Positions 26,825 through 36,082 of a stretch of 64,000 bases of DNA are shown here, one piece after another. This DNA is from Photobacterium indicum. GTDB taxonomy: Bacteria; Pseudomonadota; Gammaproteobacteria; Enterobacterales; Vibrionaceae. The stretch's first letter is position 1; each line of letters starts with the position of its first letter. The notes under the pieces were generated by a model. The model did no database searches and was not told the origin of the DNA. It saw only the letters and a list, made by a program, of their open reading frames with translations. The translations under genes were made by a program, and so were the position numbers. Where the stretch lies: positions 310,001-374,000 of the forward strand of contig NZ_PYOC01000001.1 in assembly GCF_003026215.1 (NCBI RefSeq). Reading direction: 5' to 3'.

Positions 26825-27817
26825 ATGAAACGAGTACAGCTTAGTCATGGTGGCGGTGGTCAAGAGATGAACCAACTGATCACCAGCCTGTTTTTTCGTC
26901 ATTTGGGCAATGACATTCTTCTACGCAATGAGGATGCTGCGGTACTGAATTGTCAGGGTGAGATAGCTATGACGACAGACTGCTTTACCGTATCGCCGTT
27001 ATTTTTTGCTGGGGGCAATATCGGCAAACTGGCTGTTGCCGGTACCGTTAATGACCTAGCGATGATGGGAGCTGAACCACAATATCTCAGTTGTGGCTTT
27101 ATTATTGAAGAAGGTTTGTTGCTTGATGAGCTGGAAGCCATTGTCATAAGTATGGCTGAGGAGTTGAAAGTCTCTGGTGCCAAGATTGTGTGCGGTGATA
27201 CCAAGGTTGTACCGAAAGGATGTGCAGACGGACTGTTTATTAATACCACCGGCATCGGGCATATTCGCCAGTCGGGGATCTCGGCACACAATGTTCAACC
27301 GGGTGATGCGATTCTGGTTTCTCGAGATATTGGCTGTCATGGTGCTTGTGTGCTGTCGGCGCGTGAATCCTTGAAACTGGTGAATCCGATTGAAAGTGAC
27401 TGCGCTACATTATGGCCAGTTATCAATACTTGTTTTGAACAGAAAATCCCGATCCATAGCTTGCGAGATGCCACTCGAGGTGGCATTTCAGCGGTGCTCA
27501 ATGAGTGGTGTGAGACCTCACATGTTCAACTGGTACTCGAGGATAAGGCTATTGCGGTGAGCGATGACGTGATGGGTGTGTGCGAGTTATTTGGCTTTGA
27601 ACCTTACGATTTAGCCAACGAGGGAACCTTTATCATGGCTGTGTCAGCTGATGCTGCCGAAGATGCATTAGCTATTTTGACACAATTTTCAGAGCATGCC
27701 GCGATTGTCGGTTATGCCACTCAAGACTCACCTCATAAAACCATTCTAAATAGCCCATGGGGAAGCCGTCGTTATTTGGATTTCCCCAATGGTGAGCTGT
27801 TACCACGAATCTGCTAA
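26825..27817 (+). CDS. hypE: Hydrogenase maturation protein HypE
   Basis: An ATP-dependent dehydratase of the PurM/AIR-synthetase fold that turns the carbamoylated C-terminal cysteine into a thiocyanate. 330 residues from ATG 26825 (MKRVQLSHGGGGQEM); the in-frame ATG at 26777 lies inside hypD. The ATP-binding segments NEDAAVL and GDTKVVPKG are present. It ends in RIC, the obligatory terminal Cys. Confidence 0.96.
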   Translation: MKRVQLSHGGGGQEMNQLITSLFFRHLGNDILLRNEDAAVLNCQGEIAMTTDCFTVSPLFFAGGNIGKLAVAGTVNDLAMMGAEPQYLSCGFIIEEGLLLDELEAIVISMAEELKVSGAKIVCGDTKVVPKGCADGLFINTTGIGHIRQSGISAHNVQPGDAILVSRDIGCHGACVLSARESLKLVNPIESDCATLWPVINTCFEQKIPIHSLRDATRGGISAVLNEWCETSHVQLVLEDKAIAVSDDVMGVCELFGFEPYDLANEGTFIMAVSADAAEDALAILTQFSEHAAIVGYATQDSPHKTILNSPWGSRRYLDFPNGELLPRIC

Positions 27818-27860
27818 TTAGCGTGATGCAAGAGAAATCGGTGGAATAAGAGAGTATGTA

Positions 27861-28202
27861 ATGCATGAATTATCTATCAGCTTGAATACCGTTGATACGG
27901 TCGTCGAGCATGCGACACGGCAAGGGTTCAAACGGGTAACAGCTGTCACTCTCGGAATAGGCACTTTGTCCTGTATTGAACCACAAGCGCTGCAAACGGG
28001 ATTTGAGTTTGCCTGTCGCGGAACGATGGCTGATGGGTCAACGTTAGTGATCGATATGATTTCGGCCCGAGCATGGTGCCAGAGTTGTAAGCAGTCAGTC
28101 ATATTAGCAGCTCGTGGAATATGTTGCCCGAACTGCCAAGGTTACCAACTGGTCATCGAGACCGGCGAAGAATTAATGATTAAACATATAGAGGTCGAAT
28201 AA
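27861..28202 (+). CDS. hypA: Nickel insertion protein HypA
   Basis: Delivers nickel to the hydrogenase large subunit with HypB. 113 residues, beginning MHELSI with the nickel-binding His2 of the family. The zinc site consists of CQSC and CPNC. It follows hypE by 43 bases and precedes hypB directly. The order F-C-D-E-A-B differs from the E. coli hypABCDE arrangement. Confidence 0.95.
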   Translation: MHELSISLNTVDTVVEHATRQGFKRVTAVTLGIGTLSCIEPQALQTGFEFACRGTMADGSTLVIDMISARAWCQSCKQSVILAARGICCPNCQGYQLVIETGEELMIKHIEVE

Positions 28203-28203
28203 A

Positions 28204-29175
28204 ATGTGTAATGTCTGCGGCTGCGGAGATAGCCAGATTGAAGGTCATCAACATGATCATGCCCACCACCACGAACATACACATCCTGCGCATAATCAGG
28301 GTGAACACCATATTGCTAAGGAAGTCACCTCGCAATCAGTAGTGATCCATCACCATTATCATCACCAAGGGGATGTTTATCATCATGTTCATTACGGTGT
28401 ACAACCGGACGAACATCAACAGCATTCTGCGGTAGACCATCAACCGCAGATGTCACAACAGGGTGACTTACACTACGGCAAGGGAGAGGCAGAGGTGCAT
28501 GTTTCCGGCGTGTCGCAGCGACAGCTACTGACATTAGAGCAGGATATTCTTGGTAAGAACAATCATCTGGCTGCGCATAATCGCGAGCATTTCAATGCAA
28601 ATCAGCAGTTGGTACTGAATCTAGTTTCTAGCCCCGGCTCAGGTAAAACAACGCTGTTGACGGAAACACTTAACCAGCTGAAACATCAACATGCCTGTGC
28701 GGTTATTGAAGGCGATCAGCAGACCAGCAACGATGCTGATCGGATACGTGCGACCGAGGTGCCTGCGATTCAGGTTAATACAGGTAAAGGCTGTCATTTG
28801 GATGCCAAGATGATCCATGATGCCTATCATCAGTTAGCGATGAATGAGCCCGGTGTGTTGTTCATCGAGAATGTCGGCAATCTAGTGTGCCCTGCTAGTT
28901 TTGACCTTGGTGAAACCAGTAAAGTGGTTATTTTGTCGGTGACGGAAGGGGAAGATAAGCCGCTTAAATACCCCAATATGTTTGCAGCAGCAGAGCTAAT
29001 GCTGATCAATAAAGTGGATTTATTACCGTATGTCGATGTGAAAATCGAAGACTGCATTGAAAATGCCCGCAAGGTGAATCCGTCAATTAAGGTGATTAAA
29101 GTCTCGGCCAAAACCGGAGAAGGGATGGAAGCTTGGCTAAGCTGGCTCAATGAGCAGCTTGCTAATCAACAGTAA
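28204..29175 (+). CDS. hypB: Nickel-chaperone GTPase HypB with an expanded His-rich N-terminus
   Basis: Drives nickel transfer by GTP hydrolysis; 323 residues against 290 in E. coli. It starts with the CxxCGC nickel-site motif (MCNVCGCGD). A histidine-rich segment follows: I count 22 His in the first 80 residues. The GTPase domain has SSPGSGKTT (P-loop) and metal-site residues around GKGCHLD. The His tract probably stores nickel, as in rhizobial HypB; this is inferred. It is the last gene of the module and is followed by a terminator. Confidence 0.95.
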   Translation: MCNVCGCGDSQIEGHQHDHAHHHEHTHPAHNQGEHHIAKEVTSQSVVIHHHYHHQGDVYHHVHYGVQPDEHQQHSAVDHQPQMSQQGDLHYGKGEAEVHVSGVSQRQLLTLEQDILGKNNHLAAHNREHFNANQQLVLNLVSSPGSGKTTLLTETLNQLKHQHACAVIEGDQQTSNDADRIRATEVPAIQVNTGKGCHLDAKMIHDAYHQLAMNEPGVLFIENVGNLVCPASFDLGETSKVVILSVTEGEDKPLKYPNMFAAAELMLINKVDLLPYVDVKIEDCIENARKVNPSIKVIKVSAKTGEGMEAWLSWLNEQLANQQ

Positions 29176-29189
29176 TTACTCTGAAATCG

Positions 29190-29219
29190 ATGGATAGGAA
29201 ACTAACGTTTCTTATCCAT
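29190..29219 (+). terminator. Terminator after hypB
   Basis: ATGGATAGGAAAC (29190-29202), loop TAAC, GTTTCTTATCCAT (29207-29219), followed by an A/T-rich tract. The downstream gene is convergent, so it may serve both. Confidence 0.75.
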
Positions 29220-29287
29220 TAAATTTAATTTACTCAGATAGACTCTCCTCTGTAATCATTACAGCACCACGGGTAGAACGGTGTTAT

Positions 29288-30589
29288 CTAATTATTTGCA
29301 ACAAGCCCGTCTACATGTTTCGCTAGACGTTTTGCTAAACAGATTAATGTATACGTTGGCGGTAGTCCCCAAGCTTCTGGAATGACAGAGGCATCACAGA
29401 CGTATAATCCTTGAATCTCAGACTGTAAGTTTGCATCGACGACTTCACCAATTTTAGCGCTGCCGCCTTGATGGGCAGCAAAATGATGAGTGCGATACAG
29501 GCTGGTAGCACCTGCTTGGTGTAAGATGTTTTCGGCAATCTCAGCACCCGTATTTAGCCTTTTTTTGTCATCACTACTTAATGTTTTATTAACCCATTTA
29601 GCCCCGATATTACCGCTTAATTCATCTTTAGCCTTCACCATAATAGATAGGGTATTGTTAGGGGATAATAAGTGCTGAAACTTACCGACTTGTGCGGTAA
29701 ATAAGTGGAAAAAAGGTTTAGGTAAGCTTAAGTCAGAAAGCATCAAACCTTCTTGAGGAAGATGTAACCCCGCCGCCATTGGGATCTCTCCACCGGGGTA
29801 GGATTCTGGTACTTTTCCCATCACCGCAATAACGGGATCCATAAAGAAATGCTGTCCCGCATTGTGCACTCCGCTTGCTTGTAATATCTGGGCGGAACCT
29901 ATTCCTCCCGCCGCTAAAATGATGTTGTTAGCAAAGGCAGATTCAATCTTGCCGTGGTGTTTGAATTGTACACCTATTGCTCGATGTTCTTTGGTCATAA
30001 CCTTCAGTACTTTTGCATGTGTTAGCAGCGTACTACCTTGTTTTACTGCGGCATCGAGGAACATGCGTGCATTCCATTTTGCATCATAGGGGCAACCGTA
30101 TGAACACAGATGACAAGCTGAACGACATTTGTTTATATCAATGAATTTATCGAGCTTTTTCCAATCGAGATCAAGCTGTTGAGCGGCTGAAGCAATTCTA
30201 TGTGCCATCGGCCCGATAAGTTCATCAGGTAATCTTGATAGGGGAAGGGTACTTTCAACGTCAGCTATTTCTGCCGTTAAATCGATGCCATAACGCTGAA
30301 ACATCTCGACGGGTGGTTTCATGGCGGTGGCATAATTTATTGCTGAACTACCACCTGCAGTAATCCCCCTAATGAGCAAAGATAAATCTGAGTTAACAAA
30401 AGCCCCTTTGCCAGGAATAGCCGCCATTTTCGCCATTTGGATGAAAGAGCCGTTGAGTGGTTCATTGTCTCCCCACTCAAGAATAAGAACACGCAGCCCT
30501 TTTAGTGCTAACTCGTTGGCGACGGTTGCACCACCAGGGCCAGTACCTACAACAATGGCGTCATAAGTGTTGCGTGTGTGTTTATACAT
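29288..30589 (-). CDS. GMC-family FAD oxidoreductase with a cysteine cluster
   Basis: A flavoprotein dehydrogenase of 433 residues from ATG 30589; a GTG at 30640 would add 17 residues without a clear ribosome site. The FAD motif VVGTGPGGATVANELA is near the N-terminus, and the C-terminal GMC signature CDASVIPEAWGLPPTYT is present. GGSSAINYATAMKP is the typical second FAD segment. A CRSACHLCSYGCPYDAKW cluster is unlike classical glucose or choline oxidases and could hold an Fe-S centre. The substrate is unknown. It converges on hypB and is not coupled to other genes. Confidence 0.75.
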   Translation of the reverse strand: MYKHTRNTYDAIVVGTGPGGATVANELALKGLRVLILEWGDNEPLNGSFIQMAKMAAIPGKGAFVNSDLSLLIRGITAGGSSAINYATAMKPPVEMFQRYGIDLTAEIADVESTLPLSRLPDELIGPMAHRIASAAQQLDLDWKKLDKFIDINKCRSACHLCSYGCPYDAKWNARMFLDAAVKQGSTLLTHAKVLKVMTKEHRAIGVQFKHHGKIESAFANNIILAAGGIGSAQILQASGVHNAGQHFFMDPVIAVMGKVPESYPGGEIPMAAGLHLPQEGLMLSDLSLPKPFFHLFTAQVGKFQHLLSPNNTLSIMVKAKDELSGNIGAKWVNKTLSSDDKKRLNTGAEIAENILHQAGATSLYRTHHFAAHQGGSAKIGEVVDANLQSEIQGLYVCDASVIPEAWGLPPTYTLICLAKRLAKHVDGLVANN

Positions 30590-30718
30590 GGCTCTGGTAC
30601 CTAGAATGATGAGGTGACTGGGGTATAAAATCAGCGCCACTATACGGTAGGTGTACTTTTAAATATACGGATATCAGCCAGTTGAAGAACATAACAACCT
30701 AAACGGCCAGCTTTATTG

Positions 30719-31021
30719 TTATGAAATGATAAAAAATAACGCCATGCTAAGTACGGCTGTGAGCAATACATTTTTAGTTCGCCATGCCAGTAATATGGCG
30801 AACAAGGCCGCGATTAAATAAGGGTTTTTGTGCGATAACATCAATTCACCCTCAGGTAAAAAAACAATCGGGGCCCAAATAGCCGTTAATACCGCGGGAC
30901 TGGAATAGCTCAATAGTTTTTGAGTTTGTGCCGTTAGCCTTAAAGGCAACTTTGGCTCTAAGAATACATAGCGACTGGCGAATACAAGCAATGCCATCGC
31001 GGCAATTGTTAACCAAATCAT
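30719..31021 (-). CDS. azlD: AzlD-type branched-chain amino acid exporter subunit
   Basis: A 100-residue protein with three or four hydrophobic helices, of the AzlD family, the small partner of AzlC. It starts MIWLTIAAMALLVFASRYVF and contains the typical LPEGELMLSHKNPYL segment. Its ATG overlaps the azlC stop (ATGA), so the two are translated together. The complex exports branched-chain amino acids or analogues in the few studied cases. Confidence 0.85.
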   Translation of the reverse strand: MIWLTIAAMALLVFASRYVFLEPKLPLRLTAQTQKLLSYSSPAVLTAIWAPIVFLPEGELMLSHKNPYLIAALFAILLAWRTKNVLLTAVLSMALFFIIS

Positions 31022-31755
31022 GCGTCACTCCTTTTGATCGTATCAATTGAATAACCACAGAACATGGCGATTAAGCTGGCAATCATTAATCCGCCATCAA
31101 TGTCGAAATATTGCAGTACTACTGAAAGAGTCATCGCGACGAATACGGTGATTAATACCGATAATTTCTTGACTGTAGGTATAACGATGGCAATAAATGT
31201 GGCCGCGACAGCGAAATCTAACCCGATCGTATCAAGGTTGGGTATGAACTTTCCGGCAACAATGCCTGCGAAGGTGGCAATATTCCAGCAAATGTAAAAC
31301 CACAGACCAGTGCCAAGGGCATACCAACGATTGAATGATTTTTTTGATTGGTGTCCACACAATGCAAACAACTCATCGGTTAACAGAAAGCCGAGACCTA
31401 ACCGCCAACGCAGGGGTAAAGGGCTTATTTTGTCACGCATTGTCACGCTATATAATAAATGACGAGAAGTAATGAATAGCGTTGTGAGTAAAATCGTCCC
31501 TAATCCCGCCCCAACTTTGAGCAAACCGGTGGCGACGAGTTGGGCAGAACCGGCAAAAACAATGGCTGATAATGCTTGGCTTGCAAAAGGGTCGAGACCA
31601 ATATCGATAGCAAATGAACCAGCTAATAACCCCCACGGGATCACTGCAATGCACAAAGGAGTAACGGCGATGGCACCTTGTCGGAATAATGTCCTCTTTT
31701 CTTGATCCGTTAGCTCACAATCTGTTGTGTCTGTCTGTTTATGAGACGTGTCCAT
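31018..31755 (-). CDS. azlC: AzlC-type branched-chain amino acid exporter
   Basis: A polytopic membrane protein of 245 residues of the AzlC/YgaZ family. Visible are GAIAVTPLCIAVIPWGLLAG, FAGSAQLVATGLL and TSRHLLYSVTMRDKI. It is coupled to azlD. An AraC-type regulator at 32789-33676, on the same strand but separated by a decayed transporter and regulator, is the nearest intact candidate for its control. Confidence 0.88.
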   Translation of the reverse strand: MDTSHKQTDTTDCELTDQEKRTLFRQGAIAVTPLCIAVIPWGLLAGSFAIDIGLDPFASQALSAIVFAGSAQLVATGLLKVGAGLGTILLTTLFITSRHLLYSVTMRDKISPLPLRWRLGLGFLLTDELFALCGHQSKKSFNRWYALGTGLWFYICWNIATFAGIVAGKFIPNLDTIGLDFAVAATFIAIVIPTVKKLSVLITVFVAMTLSVVLQYFDIDGGLMIASLIAMFCGYSIDTIKRSDA

Positions 31756-31926
31756 ATTCCCTTTTATCCTTCACTACGTATTTCTATACGCTTCACTTTA
31801 TGTTTATCAAATTGAATTAACTTGTACATTATTGCGCTTATTATTTTTCAATTGAATACGCTGACAGATTCTGAATTTATATGGCGTCCTTTTTCCAGTA
31901 ACTTGCCGGTAAATATGGAGAGGCTG

Positions 31927-32234
31927 TCAGGAGAATATGCTTTCGGCTGCCTGATATTGCTCAACTGCGGAAAAAGCCAGTTTTGCTGCTTCAGTGATCA
32001 TCAAACTGAATGGGTATCAATGTAGGATACGGTAAATTGCAGTGGTTTGGGCACCCAATCTGCGTCAATAGTGACCAAGGTTCCACGATGAAGTGCATGA
32101 CTGATGACGGCTTTTGACAGTGTTGCAATACTCACAGCGCTTTCGGCTAAACGGATACTTGCCGACAGAGAGCTGACCACAAATAACGGCAGAAAAGATG
32201 TTGTTCTTAACGCGAATAGGGCGGTTAATAAGCG
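31927..32234 (-). pseudogene. LysR-family regulator, C-terminal relic with frameshifts
   Basis: One frame reads AESAVSIATLSKAVISHALH then LVTIDADWVPKPLQFTVSYI, the end of a LysR effector domain. The next frame continues LMITEAAKLAFSAVEQ to a stop at 31927, so a one-base shift lies near 32005. A further shift lies near 32190, since RVKNNIFSAVICGQLS in another frame looks like the preceding LysR strand. The N-terminal DNA-binding half is missing. The fragment is fused to a transporter relic. Confidence 0.7.
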
Positions 32235-32487
32235 TTGACCCGCCAACAATTGCAGGGAGATACAGTATAAACGCTAGTTTAAAGTTAATGTGTTGTCGCA
32301 TTTTAAGACATACAGGAATAGTGATTAACCAGCCAAACACGGTGGCAATCGGGATCGCCACCTTTACGTCTAAAAATAGTGAAAGGATTGGAACTGAGAC
32401 CATACCAAGTCCAAACCCGACCATACCTTGTACAAAACTACCAATGAATAATGTCCCTGCTGCTAGAGCAATGATAAGTGGCGTCAT
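32235..32487 (-). pseudogene. TSUP/TauE-SafE-type permease, N-terminal relic
   Basis: About 85 residues of a sulfite-exporter (TauE/SafE) family protein: GSFVQGMVGFGLGMVSVPIL and VAIPIATVFGWLITIPVCLK. Intact members have around 250 residues; here the frame runs straight into LysR-like sequence, so the rest of both genes was lost by an internal deletion. Confidence 0.7.
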
Positions 32488-32788
32488 CTTAGCCTCCGAT
32501 ATTAATTATCATTTGTTGTTATGGTAATTAGTCAGGCAGAATAAATAGTTGATCAAACAAGCTAGAGTTGAGCAGATAGGTGATGGGTTGATTGATGTCT
32601 CTGTTTTAAGAAGCGCGGCTGAGTATTGTGTGATGGACTTCACTAAATAACGGCATTATTCACCCCTAATGAGGGGGCGTTTGGTTGCGGATAATCTGCA
32701 TATGCACAAAATATCCCTAGAGAAAGCAGGAGATGAGCAAATAGGCGAGCTCATTGTGAGTTAAAGAGTAAATCATGCCGGAATATTG
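32488..32788. other. Intergenic, no gene seen
   Basis: Between the TSUP relic and the araC-type gene. No ORF, repeat or clear regulatory motif was recognised. Confidence 0.5.
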
Positions 32789-33676
32789 CTACTTACTTTT
32801 TAACTGTAAGTGTTTAGCGAATTGCCCAGGGGTAATACCAATCGCTTTTTTGAAATGGCGGTGTAGGTGGCTTTGATCATGAAAACCTGCTTCTTGTGCG
32901 GCATCAGAGATTTTATGTCCTTGGCGAATGAGTTTTTTAGCCAATCGTAACCGAGACTGAATTTGATAAGCATGCGGCGGCAAACCAAAGGCTTTTTGAA
33001 ACGACCGCACTAAGTGAAAAGGGCTTATTGAGGCTAATTGCGCCAATTCCAGTAAGGTAATATCAGCACTGGGGAAGTCATCTAAAAACTCTTTAACAAG
33101 CGCAAGTTGACGCTGACTTTTCGGTGGCTCACTCAGCGTTGTTCGACCTTTACCGTGCTTACACATTAACTTTGTGAGTACGCTATACAATAAGGTTTCA
33201 CGCAATAAACGGTTAGACGATTTTTCTAAGGTATCGAAAACTAAACGTAATTGATTAGCGAGTTCGAGATCGTAAACGACAGGATCAGAGAAGTAGGGTG
33301 CACTTGAGCATGGTGCGTTCAATTCTTTTCGTATTTGCTCAAACTGTGCAGGCAAAGGGTACATAGCCTTGTATGACCAACCTCCTTCAGCAGCTGAATG
33401 ACCACTGTGAACATCATCGGCGTTAACCAATATAATACTGCCTTGGGGAGCGACATGGTTCCCACCTGTTCGATAGAATTTTTGCGCACCTTTTTCAATC
33501 ACTCCAACGGTATAGCCTTCATGGCTATGACGGGAAAAATTTTGATGATGGTACTGCGCATCCAATACTTCTAAGCCGCCGAGTTCATCCGCGAAGCGGT
33601 AGGTGGCTTGTTCCTTGATGGTTGGTGATTTTTTGATACGGGTTTGTTGGCTTGTACTTTTTGATTCAGACATCAT
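32789..33676 (-). CDS. AraC-family transcriptional regulator
   Basis: 295 residues from ATG 33676 (or the adjacent ATG 33673), preferred over the track start at 33775 because GGGCGGTGG lies directly upstream. The N-terminal cupin-like sensor has HHQNFSRHSHEGYTVGVIEKG and GSIILVNADDVHSG. The C-terminal double HTH has LASISPFHLVRSFQKAFGLP and AAQEAGFHDQSHLHRHFKKA-IGITP. Proteins of this type are often found with azlCD, whose genes lie downstream on the same strand behind the decayed segment. Control of azlCD is an inference. Confidence 0.85.
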   Translation of the reverse strand: MMSESKSTSQQTRIKKSPTIKEQATYRFADELGGLEVLDAQYHHQNFSRHSHEGYTVGVIEKGAQKFYRTGGNHVAPQGSIILVNADDVHSGHSAAEGGWSYKAMYPLPAQFEQIRKELNAPCSSAPYFSDPVVYDLELANQLRLVFDTLEKSSNRLLRETLLYSVLTKLMCKHGKGRTTLSEPPKSQRQLALVKEFLDDFPSADITLLELAQLASISPFHLVRSFQKAFGLPPHAYQIQSRLRLAKKLIRQGHKISDAAQEAGFHDQSHLHRHFKKAIGITPGQFAKHLQLKSK

Positions 33677-33810
33677 CCACCGCCCAGTAAAATGGAAAAA
33701 GAAACACAGCGATAATTTGCTACGCCTTTCATCATAACCTACTCGGAAAACCTTTTTTTGTACAAAATTGCTCAAAAAAATGCAGTGCTATTTCCTCTTT
33801 GCTTGGACAT

Positions 33811-33985
33811 AGTCTCATCGAGCTACCACGAAGAATCTGCCTAGATGAATTGATAACGACGTAACTTCTTGCGTAATGCCAAGGCATATTCAATAAGCCA
33901 ACGATAAATGGTCGAACCATACCAACGCAGACACCAAAGAATGATTTCAGAGGCAAAGTGTTTCTATTTGAATTCGGGGTTGATC
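33811..33985 (-). mobile_element. IS6-family transposase relic (N-terminal half)
   Basis: Minus-strand translation gives HFASEIILWCLRWYG, then STIYRWLIEYALALRKKLRR, then QFI*ADSSW*LDET. This is an IS6 transposase up to its first catalytic Asp, with an internal deletion and two stops. The nucleotide sequence around the DET motif matches the second relic at 36330-36385. No terminal inverted repeat was recognised. Confidence 0.7.
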
Positions 33986-34593
33986 ATTGAGTCGCTAGAT
34001 TAGATGGGAAAGGTGGAATTCTGAGTATTGGCTGATCTTTTTCAACAGAGCCGATTCGAGTGTTTTTGATTACCGCCACTTTATATGCAGGCTAATGAGT
34101 ATTTATTCTTTGAAATAAAATCACAGATATTAAATTTGCACCGGTATGTACAGTAATCCATACATATAAGGTGACCCAGATCACTTCGTGAAAGCAAAAA
34201 ATTGCTGTACATTGGGCTCAGTAAATACGGCAAATATAATTCTTCATCATTTGCAATACACAAACGAAATGCCTTAAATCATTAAAATACTCAACAATAT
34301 GCTTAAAGTAGTGGTGTGAAAGACAAAGGTGTGAGTAACGAGTTCAATAATAGTATTTGTTATTCTGGCCACTCTGGGGTTGAACGTGCTGCCCAGGTAG
34401 GTAGGCAGAGAACGAGCCCGGTTGTATTAACGGAAAACAGCTAAAGATATACGTATGTCTAATAACCTCAAGGAGAATTAATAATAATTAAAATCGATAA
34501 CCATAAAATCAAAGATTATGACCTATTGCTGGTCTCGGCCAAAACTCCTAATTATCAACGGTAATTAAACTCGAAGTTTAGGGAATTATATAA
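33986..34593. other. Upstream region of the toxin gene
   Basis: No gene is supported. AGTGA-TCTGGG-TCACC (read on the minus strand, 34170-34185) resembles a CRP site but lies about 410 bases before the toxin ATG. AAGGAG at 34470 stands before an open frame that lacks a normal start codon. Confidence 0.45.
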
Positions 34594-36066
34594 ATGAAAA
34601 AACTTAGCATGTTAGCTCTAAGCATCATGGGAGCATTTGCATACCCCAATATTGCAAGTGCGCAAATAACTATTTACGATTTAGATATACAAGGTCAAAC
34701 CTGTAATTCAGAATATCGCCCCGTTACTCGCAGTGAAGCTCGTTTTTTAGGAACTGCTTTAACAAATAAAATGGGTGAATGGCAAATTACTAATCTTGCT
34801 GATGGATATGTAATTATGGGTTCTGGTTATGGATACGAAATTAAACAAGATGGATTATGGCATACGACTTTCTGTGTTCCGACTAAAATAGAAACACCTC
34901 AAATTTATGATATGTCTCCGATTAACATTCCTGAAAATGATGTTCTTACTGTTGAATGGGATTTAATAAACCAAGTTGAATTCTATCAGCCATGGGCTCG
35001 ACTGGCTAACGCGCTGGGATTCGCTTGGGCTGGAGGCACTCGTAGTAAATACGCAGGTGAAGACATGATAGTTACGCGACAAAGCGATCATGACTTCCTT
35101 GTTACAGGATACAATAATGGTAGTTGTAACGGCTACCGTTGCGATGAACGGTTAAAGATGGAGTTCACTAATTTTAACTACGAAGTCGAACCTTCAACTC
35201 TTTGGGTTGGTAAAAAAGTTGAATCAGATAAAGAATCCTATGGCTATATCGTTGGTTACGCCAAGAATGCTTCTAGTACAATGCAGCAGCGACGACTAAC
35301 ATATAGTTACTCTGAATCCACTAACTGGTCGAAGACGGATACTTATAAATATTCTGAAAAAGTAACCTCGAAAAGTAAATTTAAATTCCCTCTTATCGGT
35401 GAAACAGAATTATCGCTTGAGCTAGGTGCAGAACAATCATTTGCGACTACTGATGGTAAAAGTTCGCAAAAAACAATTTCTGATGTAGCTGTTGTTAACG
35501 TTCCCCCACACACGCAAATTCCTGTTTTCCTGAAAATTGAAAAGGCGACCGTTGATTACCCTTATAAATTCAATGCACAAGTTAGCTATGACGTAACTCT
35601 GACATCATTTATGCGGTGGGGCGGAAATGCATTGTTAAGTCATGATGAAAATCGACCAACTAAATCAATTACCTACACTGTTGGCCGAGGTTCTTCACCC
35701 GCCAAAAATTTACTTTACCAATATCAGCATCCACATACGCCACTGGGTACGGATTTTTGGGATTGGTCGTGGCTTGTTGACAAGCATGGTAAAGACGCTC
35801 TGAAATGGGCTGTAAGTGATGCTCTTCGCCCGATTAAGACTAAAGTTTCAGGTGATTTCCATGCCGACTCTTCATACGTTGCTGATGTAACGTACTTAGC
35901 AGATGAACCATTCTATGGTAATGATGAACGCGCTGGACGAGTACGAAGAAGTGTAGACTCAGCTCCTATTGCAACAAAAGAAGAGCTAGAACAACTAGGC
36001 ATTAAGGACTTTCAGCTAAATATAGAACCAGTTGAGGACATTATTAACCAAACGACACCTATGTAA
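34594..36066 (+). CDS. Proaerolysin-like beta-pore-forming toxin
   Basis: A secreted protein of 490 residues, the size of Aeromonas proaerolysin. Signal peptide about 23 residues (MKKLSMLALS...NIASA). The small N-terminal lobe has CNSEYRPVTRSEAR and YVIMGSGYGYEIK, and the main lobe has FAWAGGTRSKYAGEDM, GSCNGYRCDE, STNWSKTDTYKYSEKV, FKFPLIGETELSLELGAEQS and FMRWGGNALLSHDENRP. These align closely with remembered aerolysin sequence. RAGRVRRSVDSAP near residue 446 matches the protease-activation loop before the C-terminal propeptide. It lies between two IS6-family relics, which suggests horizontal gain. The gene appears intact; activity is unproven. Confidence 0.93.
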   Translation: MKKLSMLALSIMGAFAYPNIASAQITIYDLDIQGQTCNSEYRPVTRSEARFLGTALTNKMGEWQITNLADGYVIMGSGYGYEIKQDGLWHTTFCVPTKIETPQIYDMSPINIPENDVLTVEWDLINQVEFYQPWARLANALGFAWAGGTRSKYAGEDMIVTRQSDHDFLVTGYNNGSCNGYRCDERLKMEFTNFNYEVEPSTLWVGKKVESDKESYGYIVGYAKNASSTMQQRRLTYSYSESTNWSKTDTYKYSEKVTSKSKFKFPLIGETELSLELGAEQSFATTDGKSSQKTISDVAVVNVPPHTQIPVFLKIEKATVDYPYKFNAQVSYDVTLTSFMRWGGNALLSHDENRPTKSITYTVGRGSSPAKNLLYQYQHPHTPLGTDFWDWSWLVDKHGKDALKWAVSDALRPIKTKVSGDFHADSSYVADVTYLADEPFYGNDERAGRVRRSVDSAPIATKEELEQLGIKDFQLNIEPVEDIINQTTPM

Positions 36067-36082
36067 TTAACCCCAGACCGGT

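Noticed and set aside
34485..34564. Leader peptide before the toxin (after AAGGAG)
   Set aside because: The frame has no normal start codon (ATA/ATT only).
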